Shown one piece after another: positions 35,939 through 48,074 of a stretch of 64,000 nucleotides of DNA (position 1 is the stretch's first letter; each line of letters opens with the position of its first letter). The stretch comes from Metellina segmentata (Eukaryota > Arthropoda > Arachnida > Araneae > Tetragnathidae), in contig OX375873.1 in the NCBI GenBank assembly GCA_947359465.1, positions 130,145,399 through 130,209,398 of the forward strand, written 5' to 3'. The notes under the pieces are model-generated. The model did not search any database, was not told the DNA's origin, and saw only the letters and a program-made list of their open reading frames with translations. The position numbers and the translations under genes were made by a program.

Positions 35939-37374
35939 ATATAGGGTAACAAATCAGCATGGACGGTACATTATTTCAGCACATACTATGATAATATTGA
36001 CTACAATGAAAATGACTGTTAATGAGATTTCATTGTTATTTTGGTTATACTAAGTCTATTAGATGTATCAAGGTCATATTTCTAGGAACATATAGTCTAG
36101 ACTTTATTTCAAACGCGCTGTATCTTTATTTGATTTCTAATGTACGATACATTGACTAAAATTAAATTTCCATGTCTTTCCATTGGTTAAAAAGAAATGT
36201 TGTTTTAGTTAACATCTCTCCTATCGTGTTGAACGAATTGAAAACAACTAAGTGAAACCGATGAAGAAAGCCCCTGTTTCAAAGGTTCGCATAAAAATTA
36301 TTAAGACGTTAGTTCCTAGCATAAGAATTTCGTCTGTTTTGAAATTCATCTACATTCTGATACACCTACCTTTGCGACGTTTTCAGGTACGAGCTATGCC
36401 ATCACATGCCCCAGTTCTTTTTATTGATTTTAATTAGAACGATAAATAGTTTTAGAGCCAACTAAAGTATTATTAGCTATTTACACGCAACTGTAATTTA
36501 CATGGAACTATTGGATGAGTTGAGAGGTTTAATCATGTAGCCTTTTCATATTTTAAGTGCTTAGGCATTACACTTATGACTTTTGTTGCTTGTGAAGTGA
36601 AAATATTTTAATTTTACTGTAGCATAGAAGATAACGCACGATATAAGGATGTAAAATCACAATGGAGCAAAATGATGTGTGATGAGCTAAATAAGTATTT
36701 CCAGAACCACGAATATTGACAGGTAATTTTTGAGTATTAAAATATGCATTGCTTTTGGTGTGATAAAAAACATTATGAGCTTTTAAGTTGTTATTTTGGT
36801 AATAGGTTCTATGGTTGAAATTCACATTTTTGAAGTTAATTTTCAATGTTATATAAAAACGTATTCGAAACTTTCATTCTTTACGGCAATCCACTTTCGT
36901 ATTTAATAAGGAAATATAAGAGGAGTATTAAAATTACATTAACAGTAAAGAAAATGGCATTATTATGTGTCTGAATATAGTAAGAGTTATGAATTTTATA
37001 CCTATATACGATAGAGCTTGTTGTATTGTTATAAAAAAGGTTTTTACTTCGAATGAAATAAAATGGGGATTTCATATAAGATAACAGCGAATCGCATGAA
37101 ATTTCTTAAAAGCTATAAATCGGTAATTAAGTTACACAAAATTTCATTGTTAAGTGAGTTACACCATTCTCTGAAAATTAAATTCGTATAATTTTTCTCA
37201 CTTCTGAAAATATTTGGAATTTCAAAACTATATACGTACCAGAAACTTAGAATTTAGGACAAAACATATTTTGTTTTCTTCCAAGCAATAAATTTTGATC
37301 ATAAAATAAAAACCTTGAGCATTTTGAGCAATCACACACAATCCATCGCAATTCAACGAAGTTACAATAGCAAA

Positions 37375-37510
37375 TTATTTTCTGATGATGAGATCAAGAC
37401 CTGGTCAATTTTCTTCTAATGATGAACTATATCACAAGTCAAGATCTAATCAATACTTTTCAAATAACGAGATACACCGTCCAGGCAACCCCTAGGAGGG
37501 TTATTGTTTA
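37375..37510. repeat. TATCTCGTC-type dispersed array
   Basis: GATGATGAGATCAAGACCTG, TTTTCTTCTAATGATGAACT and ATAACGAGATACACCGTCCA, ending CAACCCCTAGGAGGGTTA. Confidence 0.75.
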
Positions 37511-37729
37511 AAATTTTATTATTTGAAGGGAGTCATTTGAATTCAGGACAGTGACTTAGTTGCAAACAATTCATTCATTTCTGAAACTTTCTAAAATTTC
37601 GAGAGGATGCAATATTTTATTTTACGTTTCATCTTTACTTTCATAACATCCAGAATCTGCACATGAAACAGCGTTCAAAAACTACGAATATCTTCCAACG
37701 TCGTCTTCATTGAATCCCGAACATATCAA

Positions 37730-38790
37730 AGAAAGTTCAAAATACCATATTTCCTACCTTCCCCCTTTTGCGTCCTGCTTTGTTTCTCTACTTTTTCGCA
37801 TTTTTCGGTCCACATAAAACCTTCTTCCAGCTATATGTCAACTTGCATTCCTCCCTTCCTCCGAGCGCTGCACAGAATAAATGGAAAGAACGTTCTTGAA
37901 ACGCTTTATAGTATGAGGTTAGCTTCAACCAGCTTCCGCGATATATATAGACATCTTGCTTTCTGAAATTCGGTTTCTGAACGTATAAGTAAAGAAATAA
38001 AAAACAGACCGGAAACCAGCTGTGTTACATCCAGAAACCTTTTTTATAGTAAAAAACCCTTGGTAGAAAAACCGAACGGCACGAGTATTCTACTAGAGTA
38101 TGGTCTCTTCTTTAGCCCCTTCTAGATTTCCCCTTTTTCAGAGACGCGTACGCAGCACATTTCAAAAACCACATTACGTCCCTGAAAAAGTCCCCGGCAC
38201 TACTCTGTGCAAAATAGAAAATTGCTATGCTTTCTGGACGAACACAAGCCGGCGTACCCCTTGGGGTTGTATACAAGGGTTGAATCCTACGCTTCCACTT
38301 TCCTTTCGCTGTGGCGCAGAGGATCCCCATGGTCTAGAACACACATTTTACCACTACTAACCATTTCTTTAGAAAAATCCCAGAAGCTGGGAAAGGGTTC
38401 CATGGCTCCGGGAAGGGACGTATATATTCCTTTTTTCTTCCAGAAATCGAGAGAGATGGGTACACATCTATGCGGATCACTCCAGAGTTTTTGTGCTTTC
38501 CGGGCACGCGTGCAGAGATTAATGCCAGTCTGCCCTCTCACTTATCTCCCGGGCAATCCTGTAGGGAAAATGTGTCTCGGTCCGGAGTTCTGTAAACACG
38601 TTTTGTTTCGTCCCCAGAAGCCCTCGTAAACCGCACTCTGGAAATCGGGAAGAGTTTTCCCGGAATAAAGACAAGGGCACCTGATCTCGGTCCGCCGTCT
38701 CCGTGAAATCGAGATGAGGTATCGACTAGACATCCCTTAACTGAAGCGGGAAAAGTATTGGGATATCGGTAAGCGAGCCGGTGAGATTTA
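37730..38790. promoter_or_regulatory. GC-rich non-coding island, about 1 kb
   Basis: Includes C/T-rich sequence at 37755-37865, GAGACGCGTACGCAGCACAT (38140), the palindrome-like CGGGAAGAGTTTTCCCGG (38646-38663) and GCGGGAAAAG (38746). Short open frames overlap on both strands without recognisable domains. It is the largest such island in the 22-kb intron. Confidence 0.35.
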
Positions 38791-40203
38791 GGGCATCGAG
38801 CAGGGTATCGAAAAACACGCTACGGGTGGAGAGTCTCACCCAGTGGTGGCTACTAATAAATATGCATCATCCGTCACTCAATTATCCGCAGGTTCTTTTA
38901 ACTAGCGTTTTTCAATATATTAAAGGATTTTACTTCGATACTTCTAGGGGCACGACATTGAAAATCTGATTTGGTTTTCCTTGATGCGGGATTGGAGGTT
39001 GTTTTCCTAGTGTAATAAATCCCAGCTGTGGTTGGGAAAAGTTGAATAGATTTGTCTTTATTTTCAAGACTGAATCTAAGCGAGTTACTCTATATTTTTT
39101 TCGATGATATAAATATTTTCTACTTTTAAAATGTTTTTTTGCTTTTTACTGTTAAGTTTCATTTTGTTAGTTAAAAAAATTACAGTAATTTCAAAGTAAA
39201 TAAAAAAATTAGGCCTATGATCATGAAAGTATATTTGTTGCTTGAAAATACAGTACATAGTACGGTATGTAGTTGCAATTTGCGCCACCTAAAGCTCATA
39301 AAATATGGTTACATGTTTCCCATAATAATCCTTTAAAATTATTTTAACTAGCAGAACTAACTCGCGCTTCTCGGATTGAATTGCTATGTTAAGGTGATTG
39401 CTATGCTAAGGCTACAAAATGCTATGCTAAGGTGCGTTTTACTCAAGTCAATTTTGAGTTGGGAGTGAATGCCAAATTCACCGTAAGTGTTGTTTATAGT
39501 AACATTACTAACATTATATTGGTCTAGTTTTAGAAGGTTTTTTGCTTTGTTTTATTTCTTTTCACAGATCACAATAAACGCTGTGCTTTCATCATCGTTT
39601 TAAATAGTGTTGCAATCACTTATGAATTATCAAAGGAAGTGTCTCCAAAGTACAAATTTTGCTGAGACAGTTATTTATGATGAATTTGTAAAATACATTT
39701 GATTAATTATACCAATGATTTAGAGACGTTTTCTAGCAAACAGTTATATTAACCAGAAAATTATTTTGACCTAATGTCTTAAATTTAGATCTCGAAACTC
39801 TCCTTATAAAAATACATTTAAAATATTTGTTTTTTCATTGATAATAAAGCATGCAACATAAATCCCGCAGCTCTAATGTACATCGATGTAATCATAATGT
39901 ACACCAGGTTTTCCTCCAACGATACGTAGCTTATATAATACATGTATTTTTATACTGGACTCACCATGACCAATATTTATAAAACAATACGTTATTCAAT
40001 TAACTTAAAAAAAGCCGCGAATAATATTTGGACGCTCAGTAAAACACGTAAAATATTATGTTTATCCGATAAGTTTATATATTTAAGAAAACAATTTTCT
40101 ATCTCATCTTTACACCTTTTTATTACCTGGAACTAATAATGTAGTTTTTGATTGTGTCTACATATTTAACTGTCTCAATCGTTTTCCACGTGTATAAATC
40201 TTA

Positions 40204-40330
40204 CTATCTAACCGTGGTTTAAAATTACGTGGTGTTGTACTCGGATTTTCCGCTTCGGATTTGATACCGATCAGTCCTCAATAGTGCATTGTATTGGTCC
40301 AGTGCAACGCTAATTAAAATACCTACCTGC
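40204..40330 (+). mobile_element. SINE fragment (3' half)
   Basis: CTAACCGTGGTTTAAAATTA, GGTGTTGTACTCGGATTTTC and GCAACGCTAATTAAAATACC, ending TACCTACC. Truncated at the 5' side. Confidence 0.75.
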
Positions 40331-40829
40331 CAAATGTGTACAAATTAAAAAAATTGAAGCATTAAACTTCGCCAATATAGCATGCAAACACTTTACTTTC
40401 AAAATCACTAATGGAAACTCAAGTAGTTCATAAAAACTACATGCTGAGTGTAACCTGCAGTTTCCTTTGCATTATAATTCATTTTACAATTCTATTGATC
40501 AAGTTACCCCGTAGGATGCTAGAATGTCAACTCTCTGAGCACCACAAGATTACCAAGCAGTGAATGTGGCCTTTACCCTACAACCCATATAATGACTAAA
40601 ACTCCAATGTTAATGATTGAAAGAATTCTATTGCAGCAAAAAGTCTAAAACTGAATAGAAGTGATGGAGTGAAAACTACAGGTTATAAGATGGATTTATA
40701 CGTGTATGACCCTCAGAGGGTTGATCATCTTTTTTCTATTTAATGAGGATATATTTTTACAATACGAAACTAACACCACTCGTCTTTGAAATGTTTTTTC
40801 ATGAAAAAAGTATTGGATTGGCAACGAGC

Positions 40830-41045
40830 ATTCGTTTTCAGTTGCCCCTAAGCCGTTTACCACCACAGGGGTGCATCAGAGAAGTGAGGGGGGGACTTCT
40901 TATTATTCTTCCTCTCACACACTCCCTCGAGGGGGATGAAGAAAGAGATTTGGAGTAGAGACTCGTTGAAATGAAGATGCCCTTTCAGGGAATTTTTCTG
41001 AATGAAGAGCCCCAGAAGGGGAGGGAAAGAAAAAACCCAAAAGTG
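40830..41045. promoter_or_regulatory. GC-richer non-coding island
   Basis: CCCTAAGCCGTTTACCACCA, CAGGGGTGCATCAGAGAAGT and a purine-rich stretch. Non-repetitive. A regulatory role is inferred from composition only. Confidence 0.25.
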
Positions 41046-41519
41046 AATTTTCTCTACTGCAGATAAATAGGGAGCAAAAAATGTATCAAAATGTTTCGTT
41101 TGGCGTTAAGGCCTTGATATCAAATGATGATGCATGCAAATAAAATTTCGGATGAAGGCGTGATGTACGACACTTGAAAGGTGCATGCAATCCATTTTTG
41201 AAGTGTAGTTTTTAGTATTATTTAAAACTCTATTTTGGGACGGTTTTAAAAGTAAACTACAAGTAGCTTCGTTTTCAAATCAATGAAAATTAACAATAAT
41301 TAAATAGATTGTTAGCGGTTGAAAATAACTTTCTCATCAATGGATATTTTCGTAATACACATAAATTGTTACGTAATAACCGTTTTGGAGTAGATGTACG
41401 CCATTTTTTCAGAGCAAAAATATAGATACTTTCTATGTATTCAAAATTAGAAACTGACTTATGCTCAGTTATAATTTCAAAATTTCATTCCATCAAATAA
41501 AAAATAATACGATTTTAAA

Positions 41520-41595
41520 GGAAGAAGTATTAATTAATGTCAAACTAGAGTAACACAATAGGCAATTGTAGACGGTACGGGATAAAACATGAAAA
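41520..41595 (-). mobile_element. SINE tail fragment
   Basis: GAAGTATTAATTAATGTCAA and GTAGACGGTACGGGATAAAA only. It abuts the SINE at 41611, so the two tails lie head-to-tail. Confidence 0.6.
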
Positions 41596-41610
41596 GAAAA
41601 ATGTGTGTGT

Positions 41611-41830
41611 ATTTAAATTAACGTTGCACTAGAGAAACACGACGAGCTATTGGTGACGGTCCGGGATCAAAACCGAAGAGAAATATCCGAAAACAAAACC
41701 ACGTCATTTTAAACCATAATCACGTGACGAGGTCACATCTGAGCTGACACCTCACTCTCCAAACTTCCACACCAAGCCAAGGTGAGAACATTTGAGGCCA
41801 CGACAGATTGAACGTGCACCAGTACCGATA
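41611..41830 (-). mobile_element. SINE, 5'-truncated
   Basis: TTAAATTAACGTTGCACTAG through GGTGACGGTCCGGGATCAAA to GATTGAACGTGCACCAG. The tRNA-like head is missing after GTGCACC. Confidence 0.75.
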
Positions 41831-43138
41831 TTAATGTATTGTTTTGTAATGGTATTTTGTCTGGTAAATTACACAGTCATTCTTAGGTTGATTATTTTTG
41901 AAGTTCTTTGCAAAAGGGCCATATTTGGACAAGCAGCACAAAACACAAGGCATACAACTTGGAAAAAAAATAATGTCGAGAAAGGATTAAAAACAGAGAT
42001 TGGGAAGTTAACAGCAGGATAAAAACATAAAGATATTGCGTGGGTTTCTCGGGAGTATGATACCCATGTTTATGAAAGTAAGCTCATGAGAAAAGAAAAG
42101 GTCACTAGGATACCACAGATTACTAAAGGCGTACCAATTTGAAGGAGATGTTCCGCTGAGCATGTCATCCTTAGGATATAAGTATCGGTAATATTAGGGT
42201 ATATCTTGGATTGTTACAATACACTGATTTGTTGTTACTATTCATCATAAGAGATTAAAGAGATAAGAGTTGTTATAAACTAACTGTTCGCATTAGTTAC
42301 ACATTGTAAGTGGGTGTCGGTGTCTGTTTCTGCAGGATACCGGGTCGAACGTCTCTATCAATTTGTTCGCGTAAATTTCTCGGGACACAATCGTGTACGC
42401 TGAGTGACGTAAGGCTAGAAGTCACAATCTTCATCCACTCGTTCAGTCGTTAACGGATTTTATAAGTCTTTTTAAGTAGTATTATCTAATTAAAGGCTAC
42501 ATATTCTTAAAGTTCGTGCCGTTTTCGGCGTTAGAGGGCATCATCTCGCTAAACGGAAGTGTTATCTATTTTACACTTGCAAAGTTTTGATGTTAAAAGA
42601 AGGAATTTGAGGAACTTGAGGAGAAATTGTGATTGGATTAGGTTTTTAAATTTTGTAAAACATTAAAAATGGCAGAAAGTAAGGAGCATTTTCGACTTTA
42701 TTTATTTCCGAAAAGGTAAGAATGCTTCGCAAACACTAAATAAGATATATGTTGTGTTGTGTGAGGGTGTACGTTGACTATTCCACGTGCCGTAAGTGGT
42801 TCAGAATGCTTTGTTACCTGGATCAGTTATTTTGCTATAAACCTCAGAACTTCTATGATCGCGGGACTAAGCAACTCCGGTGAGATGGAGAAAAGTCGTG
42901 GAACAAAACGACACATACTACAAATCTGTACTCAGATGGCAAAATGTTATAAGCCACTTTTTTAATTTTTCGCGACAGCAATTTTAGGATACATTATTCA
43001 ACATGTGGTTACCTTGGTTTTGATTTATTACAATTTTCCCGCCTTTGTTTTCTCATTAACTGAAAGAAAAAGACATGTTGCCACATTCTAAACATTAACA
43101 AAAAAGACTCCATGATGGGACTTAGTCAATTTTTTGGG

Positions 43139-43472
43139 TAATGGTAATGGTATAATTTTAGTTAACTTCGTTCTTGAGCAACTCAACGGGCTATTGACAA
43201 CGGTCCGGGATCAATACTTTAAGGGTAAGATCCGAGGACAACACCTCGTAATTTTGAACCACGGTCAGATGACTAAGCAACACCTGAACTGGCACCCCAC
43301 TCTCCAAACGTCCACACCAACCCAACGTTAGGACTTTCCGTCACGACAGATTTAAGGTGCACCAGCCGCCTCTGTACCATACTTTACAAACATACATGCC
43401 CGGACCCAGATTCGAACTTGGAACCTTCCGATCTAGGGGCTAACACCTTAACCACTATACCGGTTGGTCGGC
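43139..43472 (-). mobile_element. SINE, head type 1, full length with target duplication
   Basis: A perfect 12-bp direct repeat CAATTTTTTGGG flanks the copy (43127-43138 and 43473-43484), which defines its ends. On the minus strand it runs from the tRNA-like head (CCGGTATAGTGGTTAAGGTG, B box GGTTCCAAGTTCGAATCTGG) to a TTACCATTACCATTA tail. The intact duplication marks it as one of the younger copies. Confidence 0.88.
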
Positions 43473-44954
43473 CAATTTTTTGGGAAAAGTGACTTATAAC
43501 ATTTTGCCAACTGAGCACAGAAATATTAAGTGTAATTTTTAGCCAATAAAATAATATTTTGCAATGTTTGTCGATAAAACGGGACGACGAACTTTTGCAT
43601 CAACCAAATAGTTGACTAACTGATAAAATACCCTTAATCAAATTTTTAAAAATTGAAATTATCTCCATTCCTTTATCATGGTTTGGTTGCTTTAGGTTTG
43701 TGCAAGGGTCATATTTGCCCAATCTGACGCCAAACAACGTCGAATAAAAATGTGAAGGAAGAAAAAGAGGGATTTGAAAATAGAATTATGGGATAAGTAC
43801 CGAAAAATACCGATTTACTAAAACACACAACTTACAGTATATTTTAGTCACAAATACCATTTTTTACTTTTAAAATAAAGAAATTAATTTATTGTTCGAC
43901 AACCGCTGATATCTGACGGGATACATACTAGCATCTCACTAATGTTTGTCACACATCCAGAGTTGAAATTCCCAGAATATCTCCCCCCGAGTACAGTTTT
44001 TCATTACCGTATTTCATGGAAAGTGCTGATTTATCAGAATCCATAAGCCACGTAGCTGGTGCGTGACTTTTTAATTGAGGAAATAATTTAGTTACTTTTT
44101 TTTTGTTCTGAAGGAACAGAGATACTAGTAAATTAAGATTCAATGTGAGGTGGTTCGTAGAAAGAGATGAGATCTTATCTCCCGTTCGATAAATTTCGTG
44201 ACGAAGAAAGAAAACCCATTCAAACCCGGCATCGCTGAAAGGAGGAGGGATTGAAATAAAATATTGAATTGAGATTTAATTAGTACAATCTTCGTGAAGA
44301 CTTCGTTAGCGTGATAGGAGCTGGCATACCTGAACTTCTACAGAAGTTCTATGCGAGAAAAGTAAAAAAAAAAGTTATTTTTTCTTACACACGTGATTTG
44401 GATTATAAAGAATTCATTTCAATAGTAGATAAAGATCGTAAGCACAGTTAAAATATATTCGCGCTTCAATTCTTTTCAAAACTACTTCAATAGTATTAGC
44501 AAAATTATTTTCTAAAACTTATCTAGGTGAGGACAGATACAAAATTAGAAAAGCACATCAAGTTAAAAAAAATAATCACGCAAATGCTTTTTAAACATGT
44601 CCAAAAATATTAATTTATCAGCTATATTTATCTGTATGAGTGCGTTAAAAAATAGTTAAAATAATTGAAATAGGGCACTTCCATTTTTATTACAAAAGTT
44701 TGTATGAGGTTAAGACTGTGCCACATGCTCAAAATAGAAATTTCTGAACAGTGTACAATACTTTCTAAAAAAAAATTAAATGAAACAAATACTAATAGTG
44801 AATAAAGTTGGTTGGTTCACCTCAAATGACCAAATGTGTTAATTTTTCGAAATATAAATATCTCAGTAAAGAGAACGGTTTGGAGTTTCTGGTAGTCGAG
44901 CAAGACACTCACAGAAATCACTCCTGTAAAGGGTTTTTCGCATGGACGGCGTTA

Positions 44955-45187
44955 TAGTGTCTAAAATAATGGTTTGAAACAGTAGAAACTCTTCAAACGA
45001 AAACCTCACTTGATCTAACACTGAAATTTCAAAACTTCCACACCACGTCAACGTGAGGTTATTTGAGACTACTACAAGTCTAACGTGCACCAGACCCCTT
45101 TGTACACAACGGTCTTTAATTGGATTCGAACTCGCAAACAACCGGTTGCCAATCTGTCACTCTTCCAACCAGGCTACCTCGGCCCAA
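44955..45187 (-). mobile_element. SINE, head type 2, tail half diverged
   Basis: The head is clear (GGATTCGAACTCGC, CCAACCAGGCTACCTCGG) with GTGCACC and the start of the body. The 3' half toward 44955 is poorly conserved. It lies about 170 bp downstream of the Ig2a donor in the intron. Confidence 0.72.
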
Positions 45188-45360
45188 GATTTGGATTAGA
45201 ATTTTCTTCCATCAGGATAAAAATGAAGTTTTTAACAAAGCGATGAAGACATAAAACAGGACAATGGGTTAAAATACGACGAACAGTAAAATGAATCGCC
45301 TATACTTTACACACAGGGGCATTTCCTATCAATAAAGAGACAAAAACAAAGTGCACGCAC

Positions 45361-45543
45361 CGTTTTGACACCTTCCGTCAGACTGGTGTTGGCAGATGTT
45401 GGCCATCAATGTCTGTCCGTCCTCCCGTCTCCACGTGATCGTAGGGGCCGGATGACCTCTGACCCGACACGACAGAGTGACATTTGTGCCCTCACGCGCC
45501 AGCACCTCGGAGCTTGTTTCGGAGTCCATAAAGGACGGTGGAA
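45361..45543 (-). CDS. Lachesin/DIP-like Ig protein, exon with first half of Ig domain 2
   Basis: A 183-bp phase 1/1 exon encoding VPPSFMDSETSSEVLAREG, then TNVTLSCRVRGHPAPTITW and RREDGQ. The sequence runs from the interdomain VPP linker through strands A to C' of Ig2. The strand-B Cys (LSC) and strand-C Trp (ITW) are present, and NVT is a good N-glycosylation site. The acceptor is CATTTCAG|TTCCACC and the donor is ACG|GTGCGT, a weaker but valid 5' splice site. The exon ends ANICQHQSDGRCQN, which adds two cysteines in the C'-D loop that most lachesin/DIP relatives I know lack. The upstream intron is about 10.1 kb and the downstream intron about 22.4 kb. Confidence 0.93.
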
Positions 45544-45775
45544 CTGAAATGGTACAACAAAAAGCATTACACAAGGGCAATTTGCAACACATTTATACAA
45601 ATAAAAATTGAGTGTTTGTTAGTATACAGTGAATATTTTCATTAAATAATCGTTCAAACTTTCTAATTCTACTTCATTCATTCCTTTATCCGACAGTTCC
45701 GAGTATTCGCTTCAAAACTACGATTTATAACCTCGACACAACCTAACAAGTTGTGTTTTGTCTTTGTGACAAAAG

Positions 45776-45955
45776 ATGGAAGTTTGAAATTTGAGGTTCC
45801 AGTTCAGGTGTTGCCTCGTCATCTCACCGTAGTTCTAAATTAGGTAGTGCTGTCCTCGTATCTTTCCGTTAGGGGATTGATCCCGGACCGTCGTCAATAG
45901 CCAGTTGTGTTGCTCTTGTACGACGTTTATTAAAATTACCTTACCTTACCATGTG
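45776..45955 (+). mobile_element. SINE, 5'-truncated
   Basis: Starts in the body (TGGAAGTTTGAAATTTGAGG) and runs through GGGATTGATCCCGGACCGTC to the tail ATTAAAATTACCTTACCTTA, which shows the TTACC tail repeat well. Confidence 0.8.
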
Positions 45956-46051
45956 ACAAAAGACTGTGTATGTTAAATATCATTCCGTAGATAACAGCCA
46001 TTTCTCAAATAGCTAATACGCAATTGAGACTATTCTTATATAGCCATGGTG

Positions 46052-46303
46052 TTATTTTAAAAATAAAGTTTGCAATGAAAGTTTACTTCCTCTTTTACAA
46101 GAATGGCCAGGGCTATGGCCCTGTTGTTCAAGAGGTTCCGGGATAGAATCACTGTCTAAGTATGGACGTTTGTTGTGGTTCGTAATCCACTCGAAGTCTT
46201 TGGTTTCTGTGTAATTAGCCCTCGAGCAGCACAAATGACCATAGGGAAATAGACAACACAAATCATCTTTCACTATGGTACAATCACTTAACTGACAGCA
46301 CAT
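46052..46303 (-). other. Cysteine-rich open frame, possible exon (unproven)
   Basis: An 83-codon minus-strand frame begins MCCQLSDCTIVKDDLCCLFP, YGHLCCSRANYTETKDFEWI and stays open to 46052. Paired cysteines (CC...C......CC.....CC) recall granulin-type spacing only loosely. Base composition is less AT-rich than its neighbours. A possible acceptor (CTGATTAG) precedes it, but I cannot define a matching donor or a partner exon. It could equally be chance in a non-coding island. Confidence 0.2.
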
Positions 46304-46309
46304 TTCGAC

Positions 46310-46810
46310 TAATCAGAATTTTAACCAAAATGCCTCCCCACCCGATTTGATGTCACATTGCAGATGTTTGTCCTGTAGCACGAAATGGCGTGTTATAAAT
46401 TGAACACTGTCAGCAAGTTTTATAAAACGCGAACACACAAACGAGTCATCCCTAAAGTTGGCAAATTCAGCGGGATTTGTTCTGTGTCAGATGATGTGAC
46501 TCCGTTGCACGAATGCTTTCGTGTGTTTGCTTAGTTTTTCCCGAAATGTGCGCGAGCCCCATATATCCTGCCCGGGGAAAAAAAAACAATGCGTTGTCGC
46601 TTCTCATCCTTTTCATGTTTAGATGAACGACGTGACAAGATCATAAACAATATAAATGGTAACGCCGCACAATCCATCACGGGCTTCAGAAATACTCCTC
46701 TTTTTATCTTTTTATGATGATGAATAGAGCGCATGACTAAATGTTTGTTGCATAAATCATAGAACCCGTCTCCAACTTGCGAGTCAAACTTTTCTTTAAG
46801 AATATAAATG
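46310..46810. promoter_or_regulatory. GC-richer non-coding island
   Basis: CCCGAAATGTGCGCGAGCCC, TATATCCTGCCCGGGG, TTTATGATGATGAATAGAGC and TTGTTGCATAAATCATAG. High complexity, no repeats, no supported frame. It lies about 0.8-1.3 kb upstream of the Ig2a exon in transcript direction, next to the cysteine-rich frame at 46052-46303. Confidence 0.3.
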
Positions 46811-47192
46811 AGTGCCCGACCGACTTAATGAATAAAAAAAAAATCTTTACAAACATTAGACTTGGGTTGGGAGTTTAAACTTCCTTTCTGGGTCCTATCA
46901 GTTCGTTAGATTAAATCAACTAGGTGCTCTGCCATTTTCTTGCAAATGTGCAAGAAAAAAGAGTTTGGGTAGATTTAGTTTCTCATTCCACGACCTGGAA
47001 ATTTCACTACGCGCTGTTCCGCACCTTTGTCTTCAGACGCATGATCCCGCCTTTCATACTACAGTCTTTCTTGCATGACACCTAACGAATTCTAAACTTC
47101 TTGACCCATAGAATCGTTCTAGAATTTTATTAAAAGTCAATTATCAGAATAATCTCTTTTAAAATATTCCAATCTAAGTTAACAAAGTGCCG

Positions 47193-47502
47193 CGGTAGCA
47201 TGGTTGTTAGAGTAACGGATTAGCAACAGGATGGTTGCCAGTTCGAATCCAACAAAAGAACATCTTGTGCAAAGGGGGTTTGTGCACGTCAAATCTGTCG
47301 TGGCCTCAAATCTCTTCACGTTTGCGTGGTGTGGAAGTTTGGAGAAAGGGGTGCTAAGCATATATGTTCACCTCGTCATCTGACCGTAGTTCAAAATTAC
47401 GTCGTGTTTTCTTCGGATATTTTCATTCGGGTTTGATCCCAAACCGACTCCAATTGCCCTCTCTGTTTCCCCCTTGTAACGTTTATTAAAATACATATCT
47501 AA
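47193..47502 (+). mobile_element. SINE, head type 2, near full length
   Basis: Head type 2: CCGCGGTAGCATGGTTGTTA, AGAGTAACGGATTAGCAACA and B box CAGTTCGAATCC. An extra GTGCACGTCAAATCTGTCGT segment joins it to the same body and tail as head type 1. It ends 28 bp before the ATATCTAG duplication of hAT element B. Confidence 0.82.
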
Positions 47503-47537
47503 GTCAAACCGCCAAGTGGTTACAACGATATATCTAG

Positions 47538-47875
47538 TAGGGTGGGCCGAAAAACACTTTTTTCGAAATCGATATTTTAATAGTGCGGAAAGGGTTCTCT
47601 CTGGGTTCAATAAACAAGGCGTAAAATATTTTTTGATTGGTTATCTTCTGCCCCCGCATCGTATTTGGATTTTGGAAATTTGGGTAAAAATGGCAATTTT
47701 TACTCGGCGTTGGAATTATAATAATTTTTCAATATTGCTATTTTAATAGTGCGGAAGAAGTGCCCACTGGGTTAAATGAAAGGTGTCAAATATTTTTTCG
47801 AACGAATATTATCTTCTGTTTCCACATCGCAATTGAAATTTTGCAGTTTTTGAAGAAAAGTGCACTTTTTCATGT
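47538..47875 (+). repeat. Left long terminal inverted repeat of hAT-like element B
   Basis: Contains two similar sub-blocks that each start at an AATAGTGCGGAA motif, at 47580 and 47748. Each is followed by a GGGTTmAATrAA..GG.GT.AAATATTTTTT segment, so the arm itself is an internal duplication. The same blocks occur inverted at 49780-50171. Confidence 0.75.
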
Positions 47876-48074
47876 GTTATAGAATTAAATCAAGCATGAA
47901 TAATAGATGGGTACAAACACTATTTATTGCTGTACTCTACTGTACATTTGATTATATTTCCTGAAAATTATTAAATAATAGCTGTGTCGTAATACATGAA
48001 TATAATATTTGTTAAGAATATTATAACCATGGAATGTTATCACATGCCATTACCAAAAGTTTACTTACACTTAA

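Noticed and set aside
38100..38733. Frames of 60-140 codons on both strands, including one of 140 codons at 38207-38629
   Set aside because: Mutually overlapping, no domain, no splice logic; typical of GC-rich non-coding sequence.
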